From Proteles cristata cristata (Eukaryota > Chordata > Mammalia > Carnivora > Hyaenidae): a stretch of DNA of 64,000 nt. The position numbers and the translations under genes were made by a program. This document shows, in pieces, positions 1 to 10,752 of the stretch. The notes under the pieces were generated by a model. That model was not told where the DNA came from. It worked only from the letters and a program-made list of their open reading frames with translations, and searched no databases. The number at the start of each line of letters is the position of its first letter. Within the stretch, counting starts at the first letter, position 1. The stretch is from assembly GCA_017311185.1 (NCBI GenBank), contig JAESUZ010004906.1, forward strand, positions 1 through 64,000, in the 5' to 3' direction.

Positions 1-1242
1 CCCTTCAAGAGTAGAATAATAGGGCAATGTCACAGTACTATAAAAAACTATACAGGTGTCATGGCTGTTATTCCTGTTCTTAAAAGTAACACCAATACTA
101 TTATCCCACAGGAAAAGCTACAATGGTGGGAAGGTCATGCCAGAATAAGGTAAGTTAAGGCCTTAGAAGGCTTTAGGACTTGGAAGAAGATAATTGAGGG
201 CAGAAAGAACCCACCATAGAAGCAGCCGTTTATTCTTTTATTGATGAAATTATTTCTTTTTTTTCAAAAGCCACTAATATATTCCAATCTTCTAGTTGAG
301 ATATATTTAATATATTTTTTAATAATTTCATCTAACAGATACATAGATGCCTTCTAAGGACACTCATGTATGAAATTATATAAATGTATCTATATAAATA
401 ATATTATACATATATTCCCATGTGTATACGTACTCAACTCCTTGAAACTAAAACAAATTTAGAGATGAAAATAGTTGCATGATGTGAGGGAAAGGTTTGG
501 GAACCACTAATAAAGAAAAGATGCCTACTCCACTCATTTCCAAAGAAATTAAAAATGAACCCTGTGGGGTAATCATCAAAGAATTTAGATATGCTAGAGA
601 TAAGTGCAGAAGAGCCCGTCAGAGGAATCAAAGACATGAGAGAGAAAGCCTGTGGGAATGTGCCTTGGATACCAAGCACAGCTCCTTTTTCACTGAGTCC
701 TGTGGCTTCCCATGTCCTCAGTAAAATGTGCACACTGGTTTCCAGTCATCAGAGTAGTAAGAGAAATGAAGAACTGTTTTCCACAAAGGAAATTGATGAA
801 TCAACTGATGAATTAAAGTGTGGCTATAAACTCTTCTCCGTTTCAGAGTCTATAACTGTTTCCTTCAACTTTAATATTTGGATTGTGTGCATGCTTATTC
901 TCTATGGAGACATGACCGTGGGGTAATATTTCATTTTACGATCATGACGTTTAGGTATGTTTATAATGCTTCTAGACTGTGTTAAGGCAGAAATGCTAAT
1001 TCTCAGCTTATAAACTGATTTGTAGAAATCTGAGTCATTTCAACTAAAATGTAATTGGGTCATCTGAGGTCTTCATAGATACCACCATGGAGCTGCTGGG
1101 TAGTACAGAGTAATCATGCTCCCTGGTTGTGCTTCCATTCTGTGTTGTAATGATAGATTTACTTATTTCAAAAACATGGTGCTTTAAGTTCCTCATATAA
1201 CACATGCAAACTAGACTGAAATGGTTATTTAGAAGGGCCTTT
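1..1242. other. Unassigned AT-rich non-coding sequence
   Basis: No convincing gene or named repeat is visible. The short ORFs between 434 and 926 overlap on both strands, lack recognisable domains and look like chance ORFs. Near 495-512 a GGGAACCACT motif resembles the end of a hAT-type DNA transposon (MER5-like). No matching opposite end was identified, so this is only a hint. Confidence 0.4.
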
Positions 1243-1258
1243 AAGTTTTAAAAATATT

Positions 1259-1466
1259 TTTTTAAATGTTTTATTTATTTCTAGGAGAGAGAGACAGCGT
1301 GAGCAGGGGAGGGTCAGAGAGAGAGGGAGTCACAGACTGAAACAGGCTCCAGGCTCCGGCCTGGCAGTCAGCACAGAGCCTGACGCGGGGCTCGAACCTA
1401 CGAACCGCGAGATCATGACCTAAGTGAAAGTCGGATGCCTAAATGACTAAGCCACCCAGGCGCCCC
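1259..1466 (-). mobile_element. CAN-SINE, feliform type, young subfamily
   Basis: On the minus strand this reads as a near-complete tRNA-derived SINE: head GGGGCGCCTGGGTGGCTTAG, B-box-like GGTTCGAGCCCC, then ACTGCCAG, TTTCAGTCTGTGAC, a CT-rich stretch and an A-rich tail. A 16-bp direct repeat AAGTTTTAAAAATATT flanks it at 1243-1258 and 1467-1482. That is a perfect target-site duplication expected from L1-mediated retrotransposition. The subfamily traits match the copies at 3796, 34476 and 62330. Confidence 0.93.
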
Positions 1467-1482
1467 AAGTTTTAAAAATATT

Positions 1483-2479
1483 CTTATGTTTTCCTATAAC
1501 TTGGCACTAGAAAAGTTATGACTGTAAGAATTGTAAGTAACCAGAATAGGGCATTAATGGATGCCATAGAAACACTTATGAAGCTTTCAAACAAAAAATA
1601 TATTTCTTTCTAAGACAGGTTTAAAATGCAATTCAGAATGGAAGGTGAGAGATAGACTGGTGATTTTTATATGCACAGGACAATGTCTATGACTACACAA
1701 TGTGTCTAGTTTTGGGGAATCTCATTTGACTATTTCTTTGGCCATTTCTCTATTGAGTATATTGTTGAGTGTACAATTCTCTTATGTTTGGTTAAAAAGA
1801 AATCCAGATGTGCTAAAACAAGAAGCTATCCAACTACAGCCATGTGCTTTGGGGAGTGGGAGGAGTTTTCTAATTCTTTACCTATTAGAAAAGCTTTTGC
1901 TAGATTTCATATTTACTTACTAAAATTTGGGTGGTTGTTCTGGGGGTTACTATGGGTTCATGATTAAACACATCATTGAGTACCTGGTAAAGTAAGCGAA
2001 CTTCAATAAATGCCTCACCACTCAGTTGGAGGTTCATCTGGGGCATGACCCCTAGGTGGCACCATCAGATGTACAGTACAGTCAACATGTGTTTTGGGGT
2101 CTTTTCACTGCAGCTCCTGACAATGCCAAAGACATAACAATATCAGCTGTCCACCTAATAATATAGTATTGCTTTGGTTTTGTACATTAGTCATTGCAAA
2201 TTTAAAACTCTGTGTGTATAAAGAGCATTTTTCTGCTTCAAAATACCGTTCCTATAAGAAGAAACAGAAAACAAGGTCCTATAGTCCCTATTTTTCCAAG
2301 CCACTGACCCTCTCTAAAGACAATTTTCAGTCTTCCTGCCTTCGTCCTGTTCCCCCAACTCAGAAGGTAGAGTTTGAGTTGTCATTGGGCACAGCAGCTC
2401 TTCATACATTTCGAAGAGGTACAGTCACATTGAGGTCAAGATAACTAGAGGCATGGTCCAGTCGTGACCCTTTTAGACC
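1483..2479. other. Unassigned non-coding sequence
   Basis: I recognise no gene or repeat here. ORFs of 73 and 91 codons starting at 1702 and 2169 have no domain, signal peptide or biased composition and are probably chance ORFs. Confidence 0.4.
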
Positions 2480-3574
2480 CTTTTCACTCATTCACTTATT
2501 CAAAAAGTACTTTTGAGCATTTCTGATATGCCATGTATCACCATGGGGAGGTCAACCTTTGTTTATTCATTTAACAAACAGCCATATTTACTTAGTGCCA
2601 GACACTATCCAAGATGCTCAGGATACAGCTGTTAACAAAATCCCTGCCCTTCTGAAACATTTATTTTAGCCAGAAGAGATAGATAATAAAATAAATAAGT
2701 AAAACATATAGAATGTTAGATGGTAATGGATGAAGAAAAATAAAGCAAGAAAAGGCTGCAGAGAGTTCTGGAGATGGGCTTGAAAATGTGCTAGGATACT
2801 CAGGAAGGTCTCAGTAAAAAGATATTTAAGAAAAGATCAGAAGGGTAAAGATCAGAACTGTGAGAATTCCTAAGGAAAAAGCATTCTGAGGCAAAGGGAA
2901 CAGCCAGTACGGTCACTGAGGAGCCTGGCTGTATTTTCAAGAAATTGTGAGGAGACCATGTGGCTGGACTGAGTGAGTAAGGACCAGAACAGGGAAGCAT
3001 GATATCAGAGCGATATCAGTGGGCCAGGGAGGCGAAGGCCCATTGGCTGGAATGGTAACTGACATTTACTGCAAGGATTTGATCAGAAGTGTAACATAAT
3101 TTTAACTTCTTTTATGGAACTCAATTTGGCTTTTGTGTTAAGGACAGATTAAAGAGAAGCAAAGGTAGAAGCAGAGAAATTTGGCAAAACATGATAGTTG
3201 TCCAACCAGAGATGTGTCATGGAGGTGATATGAAGTGGTCTATTTATGGATACAGTTTGATGAGCTGATAAGAGTGATGGTGAATTATTTGTACAGTATG
3301 AGAAAAGTTCAGGAGTGAAGAATGACTCCAGGTGTTGGTACTAAGCAACTGAAAGGAGTTATTCTTTCATTCACTCAGCAAATATTTAATGAGCTCTTGC
3401 TATCCACTAAACACTGTCTGGACATTTGAAACACGTCGGTGGATAAAGCAGAGTCTTGCTCTCAAAGAAATTATACTATAAATAGGGAAAATAGAAAACA
3501 AACTACTGCCTTATGAAATGTACAAATTACTGGGTATGTCAGAAGGTGATATTTTATATGGGAAAAATAGAAGA

Positions 3575-3770
3575 AGAATGGAAGTCACAGGAATAAAAAG
3601 GAAATACAGTCAGCAATATTCTAGTAGTGCTGCATGGTGACAGACGGTAGCTACATTTGTAGTGAGCACAGCATAACATACAGAGAAGTTGAATCACTAC
3701 CTTATACATCTAAAATTAAAGTAACACTGTGTGTCAACTATACTCAAATAAAAAAATAAAATAGTTCAAA
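3575..3770 (+). mobile_element. 5'-truncated L1 3' end (older carnivore L1)
   Basis: The segment shows the 3' untranslated features of an older L1: AATACAGTCAGCAATATTCT, GGTAGCTACATTTGTAGTGA, GCACAGCATAACATACAGAG, and an A-rich end. The same block recurs at 23285-23695, which supports the identification. It sits inside the antisense L2, and a SINE is inserted just after its A-rich tail. Confidence 0.7.
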
Positions 3771-3795
3771 ATAAATTTTAAAAAATAAAAGAGGG

Positions 3796-4025
3796 GGGGC
3801 ACCTGGGTGGCTTAGTCGGTTAAGCATCCGACTTTCACTTGGGTCATGATCTCGCGGTTCGTGGGTTCGAGCCCCGCATTGGGCTCTGTGCTGACTGCCA
3901 GCTCAGAGCCTGGAGGCTGTTTCAGTCTGTGACTCCCTCTCTCCTGACCCTCCCCTGCTCACGCTGTCTCTCTCTCTCCTAAAAATAAATAAAACATTAA
4001 AAAAAATTTAAAAAAAATTAAAAAA
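3796..4025 (+). mobile_element. CAN-SINE, young subfamily
   Basis: This is a full-length SINE from CACCTGGGTGGCTTAGTCGG through GGGTTCGAGCCCCGCATTGG to an A-rich tail. The direct repeat AAAAATAAAAGAGGG occurs before it (3781-3795) and after it (4026-4040), giving a target-site duplication. It inserted directly in front of an older SINE, producing a tandem pair in the same orientation. Confidence 0.92.
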
Positions 4026-4039
4026 AAAAATAAAAGAGG

Positions 4040-4259
4040 GGCACCTGGGTGATTCAGTTGGTTGAGCCTCTGACACAGCTTGAGCTCAGGTCAGGATCTC
4101 TCAGTTCATGAACTGGAGCCTGCATTGGGCTGTGTGCTGACAGCTCGGAGCCTGAAACCTGCTTCAGATTCTCTCTCTCTCTCTCTCTCTCTCTGCCCCT
4201 CCCCTGCTCACAATCTGTCTCTCTGTCTATCTCTCAAAAATAAACAGACACTTTAAAAA
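4040..4259 (+). mobile_element. CAN-SINE, older copy, tandem to the previous one
   Basis: The copy starts GGCACCTGGGTGATTCAGTT and shows a diverged B box, GTGCTGACAGCTC, an expanded CT tract at about 4170-4193, and AAAAATAAA near the end. CpG positions have decayed to TG or CA, so it is older than its upstream neighbour. Its own target-site duplication is not clear. Confidence 0.88.
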
Positions 4260-4353
4260 TTGTTTATAAAATAATAAATAAAGGAATAAAGGAAATGGTG
4301 GGAATAATGAGGGGTGGCTGGGGGGTGACAAGATGTGACAGAAATAGAGTGAT

Positions 4354-4544
4354 GGGGTGTCTGGGTGGCTCAGTCAGTTAAGTGTCCCACACTTGATTTT
4401 AGCTCAGGTCATGATCTCATGTTTTGTGAGATAGAGCCTTGCATAGAGTTTTGTGCTGACAGAATGGAGCTTGCTTGGGATTGTCCCTCTCCTCTTGCTG
4501 CCCTTCCCCTGTCCCTCTCAATCAATCAATCAATCAATCAATCA
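4354..4544 (+). mobile_element. CAN-SINE with an (AATC)n tail
   Basis: The head GGGGTGTCTGGGTGGCTCAG, the GCTCAGGTCATGATCTCA block and GTGCTGACAGAATGGAGC identify the SINE. Instead of the usual AAATAAA tail it ends in a clean tetranucleotide repeat (AATC)n at about 4520-4544. This probably arose by expansion of the tail. Confidence 0.85.
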
Positions 4545-5820
4545 GCAGTGAGGACAGTTTTCATCCAATAGTAAAAATTTGAACAAAATTGAAACAAGGA
4601 GATGTGTTATCAAGAGAAAGAGTATTCCAAACAGAGGGAAGATCAAGTGCAAAGGCCTGAAGGCAGGAGCATGTTTGATGTATACAAGGAACAGTTAGGA
4701 AGCCAGTGTGACAGGAGTGAGGTGAACGAGGGAGACAGGGGATATGGGTATCAAAGATAACACGGGTCTAGATAATGTAAGCCACACAGGCCATTGTAAG
4801 TACTTTGGTTTTTACTTTGATTGAAATAGGGACCATGCTAAGTTCCAAAAATAAACTTGACATGATCTGACTTAAGATTCATTAGGATTGCTCTTGTTGT
4901 TGTATTAAAACCAGATTGTGACTATAGGGAGACAATTCAGACTATAGCCAGGCTGTTATTTGGCAGTAGTGGCTCAGCCAAGAATGTGGGCAAGGAGTTA
5001 GTGCAAAATGTTCAGATTTTGGATGTATTTTGAAAGTAAATGTCTAAGGATTTCCTGATGAATTGGATATATGATACGAGAAAAAGAGAGTCATTTAAGA
5101 TGATTTCAAGTTTTTGTTTGTTTGTTTTTTGGCCTAAGCAATTGGAAGAATGGAGTTGTCATTACATGAGGTGGAAAAACTTGCACATGAGACACTAAGT
5201 TTAAGATGTTTATTAAATGTCCAGGTGAACATGCTGAGTGGCAGCTGGCTATATGGGTCTGGAGGTAGAGAGGGAGATTTAAGATGGCATTATAAACGTG
5301 GGAGTTAACTTTTTACAGAAGCACTTTAAGGCTATGAGCCTAGATAAGATCGCCAAGAGGACTTAGTCTTTACTGCATATAAAAAAAGAGGATCTTGCAC
5401 AATTCTGAAATATTCCAACATTAAAAGGTTGAAGAGGAAAAGATTTACCTTCATGAGGGACTGAGAAGTTTCAATCAGGGAGGTAAGGTGAAAACCAGTT
5501 GAATGTGGTATCTTAGGGGCTAAGTATTAAAAAAAGTATAAGAAGAAAGGAATCAACAATATCAAATAAGGTAGTAAGATGAAGATTGAAAATTGACTAG
5601 CAGATATAGTAAAATCATCGGTGACCTTGGCAGAAGAAATTTCTGTGGAGTGGTGAAGGTGAAGAGCTGGTAGGAAAGAGTTTAAGAGGTAATGAGAAGA
5701 TAAAAGCCAGAGACCATGTGAATTGGAGGAGTTTTGCTGTAAAGCAGGGCAATGAAAAGGGGTGGTAGTAATGAGAGAATGAAATGGAATGGAGAAGCCT
5801 TTTTCATGAAGGGAAAAAAG

Positions 5821-6038
5821 GGGCACCTTGATGGTTCAGTTGGTTAAAAATCTGACTCTTGATTTTGGCTCAGGTCATGATGTCTCCACCGTGGGATCAA
5901 ACCCTGCACTGAGTTCTGTGCTAGGCATGGAGCCTGCTTAAGATTCTCTCCCTCTCTCACTCTCTGCCTCTTCCCCACTTGAACTCTCACTCTTGCTCTC
6001 AAAAAAATTAAAAAATAAATTAATTAAAAATTTTTTAA
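5821..6038 (+). mobile_element. CAN-SINE, older copy
   Basis: The copy runs from GGCACCTTGATGGTTCAGTT through a GCTCAGGTCATGATG block and a CT-rich body to an A-rich tail with AAAAAATAAATTAATT. The flanks GAAGGGAAAAAAG (before) and GATGGGAAAAGG (after) look like a degraded target-site duplication. It interrupts the antisense L2. Confidence 0.87.
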
Positions 6039-7094
6039 AGATGGGAAAAGGGGATCTTGTTTGTATGATAATATGAATGATCCACTAGACAGTGGAACAT
6101 TGTTAGTATAAGAAAAGATAGGATTCCTGGAACAATGTCCTGATTTGGGCCAAAGCGGAGAGGATCTGGCACACAAGTGAAAGGGTTTGCTTCAGATAGG
6201 AGTCTGGATAGTACATTTCAGGTAACTGGCAATAAAGCAAAGGATGTTGGTAGGAATGCTGATAGGTGGCTAGAGGATGGTAGTGGGACCCTATGAAAGT
6301 TCTTTTTAAATTGTTTCAATTTTCTTAGTGAAACAAGGTCACCAGCTGAGAGTGAGGCTAGGAGACGAAATATTTGGGAATTTGAAGAGAGGGGAATGAG
6401 ATTTAAAGAAGCCATCTAAGTCGTGTGAGAGCATTATGATGAACTCTTAGCATTTATGTCCCACTTAGAGTTCATTTATGAATTTATAGTGAGTCATCAG
6501 GGTTGTGTGGTGGATATTTAGATTTAATCAAGGCCAGAGTTTAAACAAGTGAGAAGAAAGCAAGAGAGGAGCAAAGAAGGATACATGCGAGGAATTGTCT
6601 GTAATGACTGAACATGGGATTTAAGCCAGAGAAAGAGCGGAAGAAGACATCGAAGTGATGAAGGACAGTAAAAAGTGGTTGATAACTTGTGGACTGAAGG
6701 ATTGTTTTAACTGGGGCACTATATGTAGTGAATCCTAGAGGCTGAAGGATTGGTCATAGAGTGGGGGGCAGGAAATTGAGACTGTGGAGGAACTGCAGTT
6801 ATTGGTAATGTCAAGACCTCAGTTGTGATTTTGACAGTGGATACAGTTGCCACTGTCCAAGACATGTGGAAGACTATGGAAGGGCCAAGATATGGGAAAG
6901 ATGATCAGGAGGTTTATCTTGGACACACTGATTTTGATATATCTATTAGAAACCCCAAAGATGATATAAGCCTGGGCTTCAGGGAGAAGTTATAAATCCA
7001 GAAGTAATCAACCTACAGACAGTACATGAAGTCATGACACTGGATGAGCTCACAGAAACCTACTGCTATAAAATGAATGTACTATCTGTCCTTA

Positions 7095-7325
7095 CCTATG
7101 TAGTATGGCGCTCAGACTGCCTTAGAGTCAGAGTGCCCAAGTTCAAATCCAGACTACATGTCTTCCTACCTGTAGCACCTTGGGCCCATTTTTAACATTA
7201 TTTTGGCACAATGAGATAGTACCTGTCTTGCTGGGGGGGTTGTAAGAAATGAATAAGGTAATCCATGTATATCACTTAGTATATTACATGGCACAGAGTG
7301 AGCTCTTACAAAACATTAGGTAATA
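7095..7325 (+). mobile_element. MIR SINE, plus strand
   Basis: The order matches MIR: a GAGTCAGAGTGCCCAAGTTCA block, CACCTTGGGCCCATTTTTAA, AGTACCTGTCTTGCTG with GTTGTAAGAAATGAATAAGG, and an ATATTACATGGCACAGAGTG end followed by GAGCTCTTACAAAACATTAG. This ancient mammal-wide element is heavily diverged and has no usable target-site duplication. Confidence 0.8.
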
Positions 7326-8340
7326 TGATTCCAGCCAGGGTATGGACAAGATTCAGGGAAATATAGAATAAGACCACTGCATCTCCTAGGTAAGGTAGAA
7401 AAGTTCCAATGAATGAGATTATATTTAAGGTGAGTCTTGGAGACTATATTTAAGGAGTTTTCCAGAATGGCATGACTGAGGGAGATGGAAAGAATAGGCT
7501 CAGAAGAAACAGAAAAAATAACAAGTGTCAACTTGTAGAGCAGTGTGATGCAAGTTCTAGAATTCATAGGGCAGACATAAATTAATCTGTGTCTTGCACA
7601 CATAAACACACCTCTGTTTGAGGAACCAAAAGCTATCTAAGGAGAAGTATTCTCTAAATGCTCCAACCTTGGACAATTCACTTCCTTGAAACAGGTTTCT
7701 GTGGGAAGATATGTTTTAGTAGTCTGACAAGAAAATTACACTTAGATCTCTTAATACTACTACAAATTATGTATTCTTATTCAGATCATGATGCTCCTTC
7801 TGTCACTTTTCAATCCTTTATATAACTCTATCTATAGACATATAGATATATTTTATCCTATGACATTTAATAGTACAACTTTCATGGTATGGAACAGACT
7901 TAAATAGCAGAAAGTGGAATTCTGGGCCACCTGTGCATCAAAAATCAGAATTACTAAAATGACCTATTTTTCACATCTGAGCCCATTAATGGAAGATGTT
8001 TCACATGAATATTACACATGTCTGTCTCTCCGGTACTTATTGACATTTAATGAATAAAGGAAATTAAACTTTTTAATTGTGAGGCTCTCCTGAGACTACT
8101 GGGCACAAAAGTGTATCTATAGTGTTCATTTACTTCTATTTCTCCACAGGTCAGAGACTGGAGATAAAAATAAACAGTCTGCAATGGGTAGGAAAAGTTG
8201 CCATTGTCAAAGTTCTCTGCAAGTCATTTTGGAAACCTCAGTATAAAATACTTAAAGAGGGCTTTCAGTACTTCCCTGGTTGACAGTGAATGCCACATAT
8301 ATTTGGAGAGCATTTTGTTTTTGTTTTTACACCTCTTGTC
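7326..8340. other. Unassigned non-coding sequence
   Basis: No named repeat or coding exon is recognised. The 97-codon minus-strand ORF at 7316-7609 partly overlaps the MIR and shows no domain. It is most likely spurious. Confidence 0.4.
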
Positions 8341-8357
8341 AATAAAATGAGTGTGTA

Positions 8358-8579
8358 GGGCACCTGGGTGGCTCAGTTGGTTAAACATCCAAATTCAGCT
8401 CAGATCATGATCTCAAGGTTCATGAGTTTGAGCCCCACATAGGGCTAGCTGCTGTTCTCCTGTGAGCCCAGAGCCCGCTTTGGATCCTCTTTCCCCCTCT
8501 CTCTCTGCCCCTCCCCCACTTGTGCTCTCTCCCAAATAATTACAAAAATAAGAATAAGAATAAGAATAAGAATAAAATG
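8358..8579 (+). mobile_element. CAN-SINE whose tail is the landing site of the full-length L1
   Basis: The body starts GGGCACCTGGGTGGCTCAGT and ends in an (AATAAG)n-type tail at about 8548-8579. The left copy of its target-site duplication, AATAAAATGAGTGTGTA, is at 8341-8357. The right copy, AATAAAATGAGTATGTA (one mismatch), is 6.5 kb away at 14830-14846, because an L1 later inserted in the tail. SINE and L1 are therefore nested, with the SINE older. Confidence 0.93.
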
Positions 8580-9812
8580 GAGAGGGGAGGCAAGATGGCG
8601 GAGAAGTAAGGAGCTCCGTACTTGCACTCGCGCCCATACATCACACAGAAAAGATCTGAAGCCATTGGAAACCATACAAAACCTGAGAGACTCAGAGAAA
8701 AAGGACGCAGAATCCACTGAGAAAGCCTTCTAACGTGAGTGCGAACCGGGAAGGTAAAATCGGGCCGGGATCGGAGCCTCCAGGGTGGGAGGCGATCCCC
8801 CTCTACCCTCTACGGGGAGTGAGAGGGGAAAAGGAGAGAGTCCGAGACAGAAAAATCTCCGCTCGGTGCATAGAAAGACCGTACTTGCCAAATACCTGCA
8901 CACCAGGTCCCCTCGCGACAACTGGTCCTGGGGGAGGCTGAGCACACAAACTGCTTCTTTGTGCCGCTCCTGGAGGTTGGTTTTTAAAGCGGCGCGGGCG
9001 CGCCTGCCGCCATTGTAGCTCCAGGGCGGCTGGGACCCCTGAAAGAGACGCGCAGACACCGGGCGTCCGCGCTCCTGGCTGGCTGGAACTCGAGAGGGAA
9101 GGCAAAGAGCTAAAAACTGGGAAATTTGCCTGTGAGTTCGTGTTTCGGGTGACGAGCCATAGAGAGACCCGGTTTTCCTCACTCCAGCGGGCTCAGGCTA
9201 CGCGGACCCGGCAGGCAAGCCCCCGCGCATGCGCGCCAGCCGACCCAGAGAAGGAAGCAGCGATCCTGACTCCGCCCCCAGAGCTCAGCAGGGAGCCTGG
9301 AATAGCCCGAGGGGGTTGTCTGGGAAGCTGTGTCTAAGGCAACTTCAGCGGGGCGCGGACTGGGATTTGGAGATTGGAACTGGCCTGGGTTGAAGAGTGC
9401 AACCAACTTCGGCTGCGTCCCCGGAACGGGGAGTTGACACGCCAAAAAAAAAAGCGAGCTGCAGCGCGGGGTTCAAGAAGGGACTGGAGCACCGTCACTC
9501 TCCTCCCCACAATCGCCAAGGCAGAACCCCCGCCTGAGGCATCGGATCACGCCACGCCCATCCCTGCCTGAGAGGGCTACCTCAAGAAACAAGCTAGAGT
9601 ACACAAGGTGAAGAGTCCCAAATATCACTACGAATAGGAAAATAAAATAACTAAGGTCCCAACAAGAGAGACCGAGGGATACCATTCAAAAAACAATCTC
9701 TGAAAGGATAGGCCCTGGAAAGTCAAAGAGTCTTCTTGGATATAGCAGTGCTCATAGAAACAGAGAGCATAACAGGTCTTTAAAACCAACAAGAGCCGGA
9801 AAGCTAACTAAA
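8580..9812 (+). promoter_or_regulatory. L1 5' UTR with internal promoter
   Basis: This is the 1.2-kb leader before ORF1. It contains the highest GC and CpG density in the window (about 8980-9560). A YY1-like motif, CAAGATGGCGGAGAAG, occurs 11 bases from the element start. In human L1 a motif of this kind near position +12 directs the transcription start site, and the same role here is an inference. Primate L1 5' UTRs are targets of CpG methylation, and this region has the density to be one. ORFs on both strands within it are probably by-products of the GC-rich composition (see findings for one antisense case). Confidence 0.85.
8591..8601 (+). promoter_or_regulatory. YY1-like site at L1 start
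   Basis: CAAGATGGCGG matches the YY1 core (AAGATGGCGGC-like) and lies at the extreme 5' end of the element, as in other mammalian L1s. Its presence also supports the claim that the 5' end is not truncated. Confidence 0.75.
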
Positions 9813-10706
9813 ATGACGAAACGAAAGAGCTCTCCTCCAAAGAAACTCCAAGAAGAAATGACAGCTAATGAACTGCTCAAAACAGATATCAGCAGCATAA
9901 GTGAACAAGATTTTAGAATAATAATGGTGAAATTAATAGCAGGGCTTGAAAAAAACATAGGGGACATCAAAGAAACTATGGCTACAGACAGAATGGAAAA
10001 TAAAAATAGGCATGAAGAATTAAAAAATGCGATAAATGAGATCCATAATAAATTAGAGGCCTCCAATGCACGGCTTGAAGAGGCAGAAAGGAGAATAAGT
10101 GATTTAGAAGACACCATTCTAGAAAAACAAGAAGCTGACAAAAAAAGAGACAAACTGATCCAGGAACAGGAAAGAAGAATTCGAGAGCTCAGCGACACAG
10201 TCAAACGCAACAATATCCGTATCATAGGAATCCCAGAAGAGGAAGAGAGAGGGAAAGGTGCTGAAGGAGTCCTGGAACAAATTATAGCAGAGAACTTCCC
10301 CGACCTGGGGAAGGAAGTCAATGTGGAAATACAAGAGGCTCAGAGGACTCCTCTCAGACGTAACTTGAATCGATCTTCTGCACGACATATCATCATAAAA
10401 ATGGCAAAATACAAGGACAAAGAGAGAATTTTGAAAGCAGCTAGGGAGAAAAGGGCCCTCACATACAAAGGGAAACCCATCAGAGTGGTGACAGACCTAT
10501 CTACTGAAACGTGGCAGGCCAGAAAGGAATGGCAAGAGATCTTCAATGTGATGAACAGTAAAAAAATGCAGTCAAGAATCCTCTATCCAGCAAGCCTGTC
10601 ATTCAAAATAGAAGAAGAGATAAAAACCTTTCCAAACAAACAGAAATTGAAAGAATTTGTCACCACGAAGCCAGCCCTACAAGAAATCCTGAGGGGAATG
10701 CTCTGA
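9813..10706 (+). CDS. L1 ORF1p, intact
   Basis: This is a complete 297-residue ORF1 protein, the RNA-binding chaperone that trimerises and coats L1 RNA in cytoplasmic particles. The basic N terminus starts MTKRKSSPPKK. Residues of about 45-130 form a charged, heptad-like coiled coil (EELKNAINEIHNKLEASNAR, then LEEAERRISDLED). An RRM-like domain starts near residue 133 with NNIRIIGIPEEEERGKG. The C-terminal domain from about 205 includes RALTYKGKPIRVVTDLS and SRILYPASLSF. The length is shorter than human ORF1p (338 residues), mainly in the N-terminal and coiled-coil part. The ATG at 9813 follows the 5' UTR directly and is the first in-frame start of a domain-complete protein. ORF2 starts 46 bp downstream. 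A 189-codon minus-strand ORF here is only its shadow. Confidence 0.96.
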   Translation: MTKRKSSPPKKLQEEMTANELLKTDISSISEQDFRIIMVKLIAGLEKNIGDIKETMATDRMENKNRHEELKNAINEIHNKLEASNARLEEAERRISDLEDTILEKQEADKKRDKLIQEQERRIRELSDTVKRNNIRIIGIPEEEERGKGAEGVLEQIIAENFPDLGKEVNVEIQEAQRTPLRRNLNRSSARHIIIKMAKYKDKERILKAAREKRALTYKGKPIRVVTDLSTETWQARKEWQEIFNVMNSKKMQSRILYPASLSFKIEEEIKTFPNKQKLKEFVTTKPALQEILRGML

Positions 10707-10752
10707 AGGAAAGGTTACAAGGAACAAAGATTCCAGAGACACCACCACAAAC

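Larger units (their letters stand above)
2480..7040 (-). mobile_element. Long decayed L2 (CR1-clade) LINE, antisense, with later insertions
   Basis: The plus strand follows the reverse complement of L2. The 3' end lies near 2540-2650 (TTTATTCATTTAACAAACAG, then a TTAGTGCCAGACACTATCC-like stretch). ORF2-derived blocks follow at about 4590-5820 and 6040-6950. Diagnostic pieces include AGGGAAGATCAAGTGCAAAGG (split here only for length), GACATGATCTGACTTA at about 4860, and TTTTTTGGCCTAAGCAATTG at about 5125. The reverse-transcriptase coding strand is the minus strand and is riddled with stops and indels, so it is inactive. The span includes an L1 tail (3575-3770) and SINEs at 3796, 4040, 4354 and 5821, so the L2 is older than these. 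A second 3'-end-like block at 3355-3540 suggests two L2 fragments or a rearrangement. Ends are approximate. Confidence 0.72.

Noticed and set aside
9752..10321. 189-codon minus-strand ORF
   Set aside because: It lies antisense to the intact L1 ORF1 and its composition is the mirror of a Lys/Glu-rich coiled coil. It is a shadow ORF.
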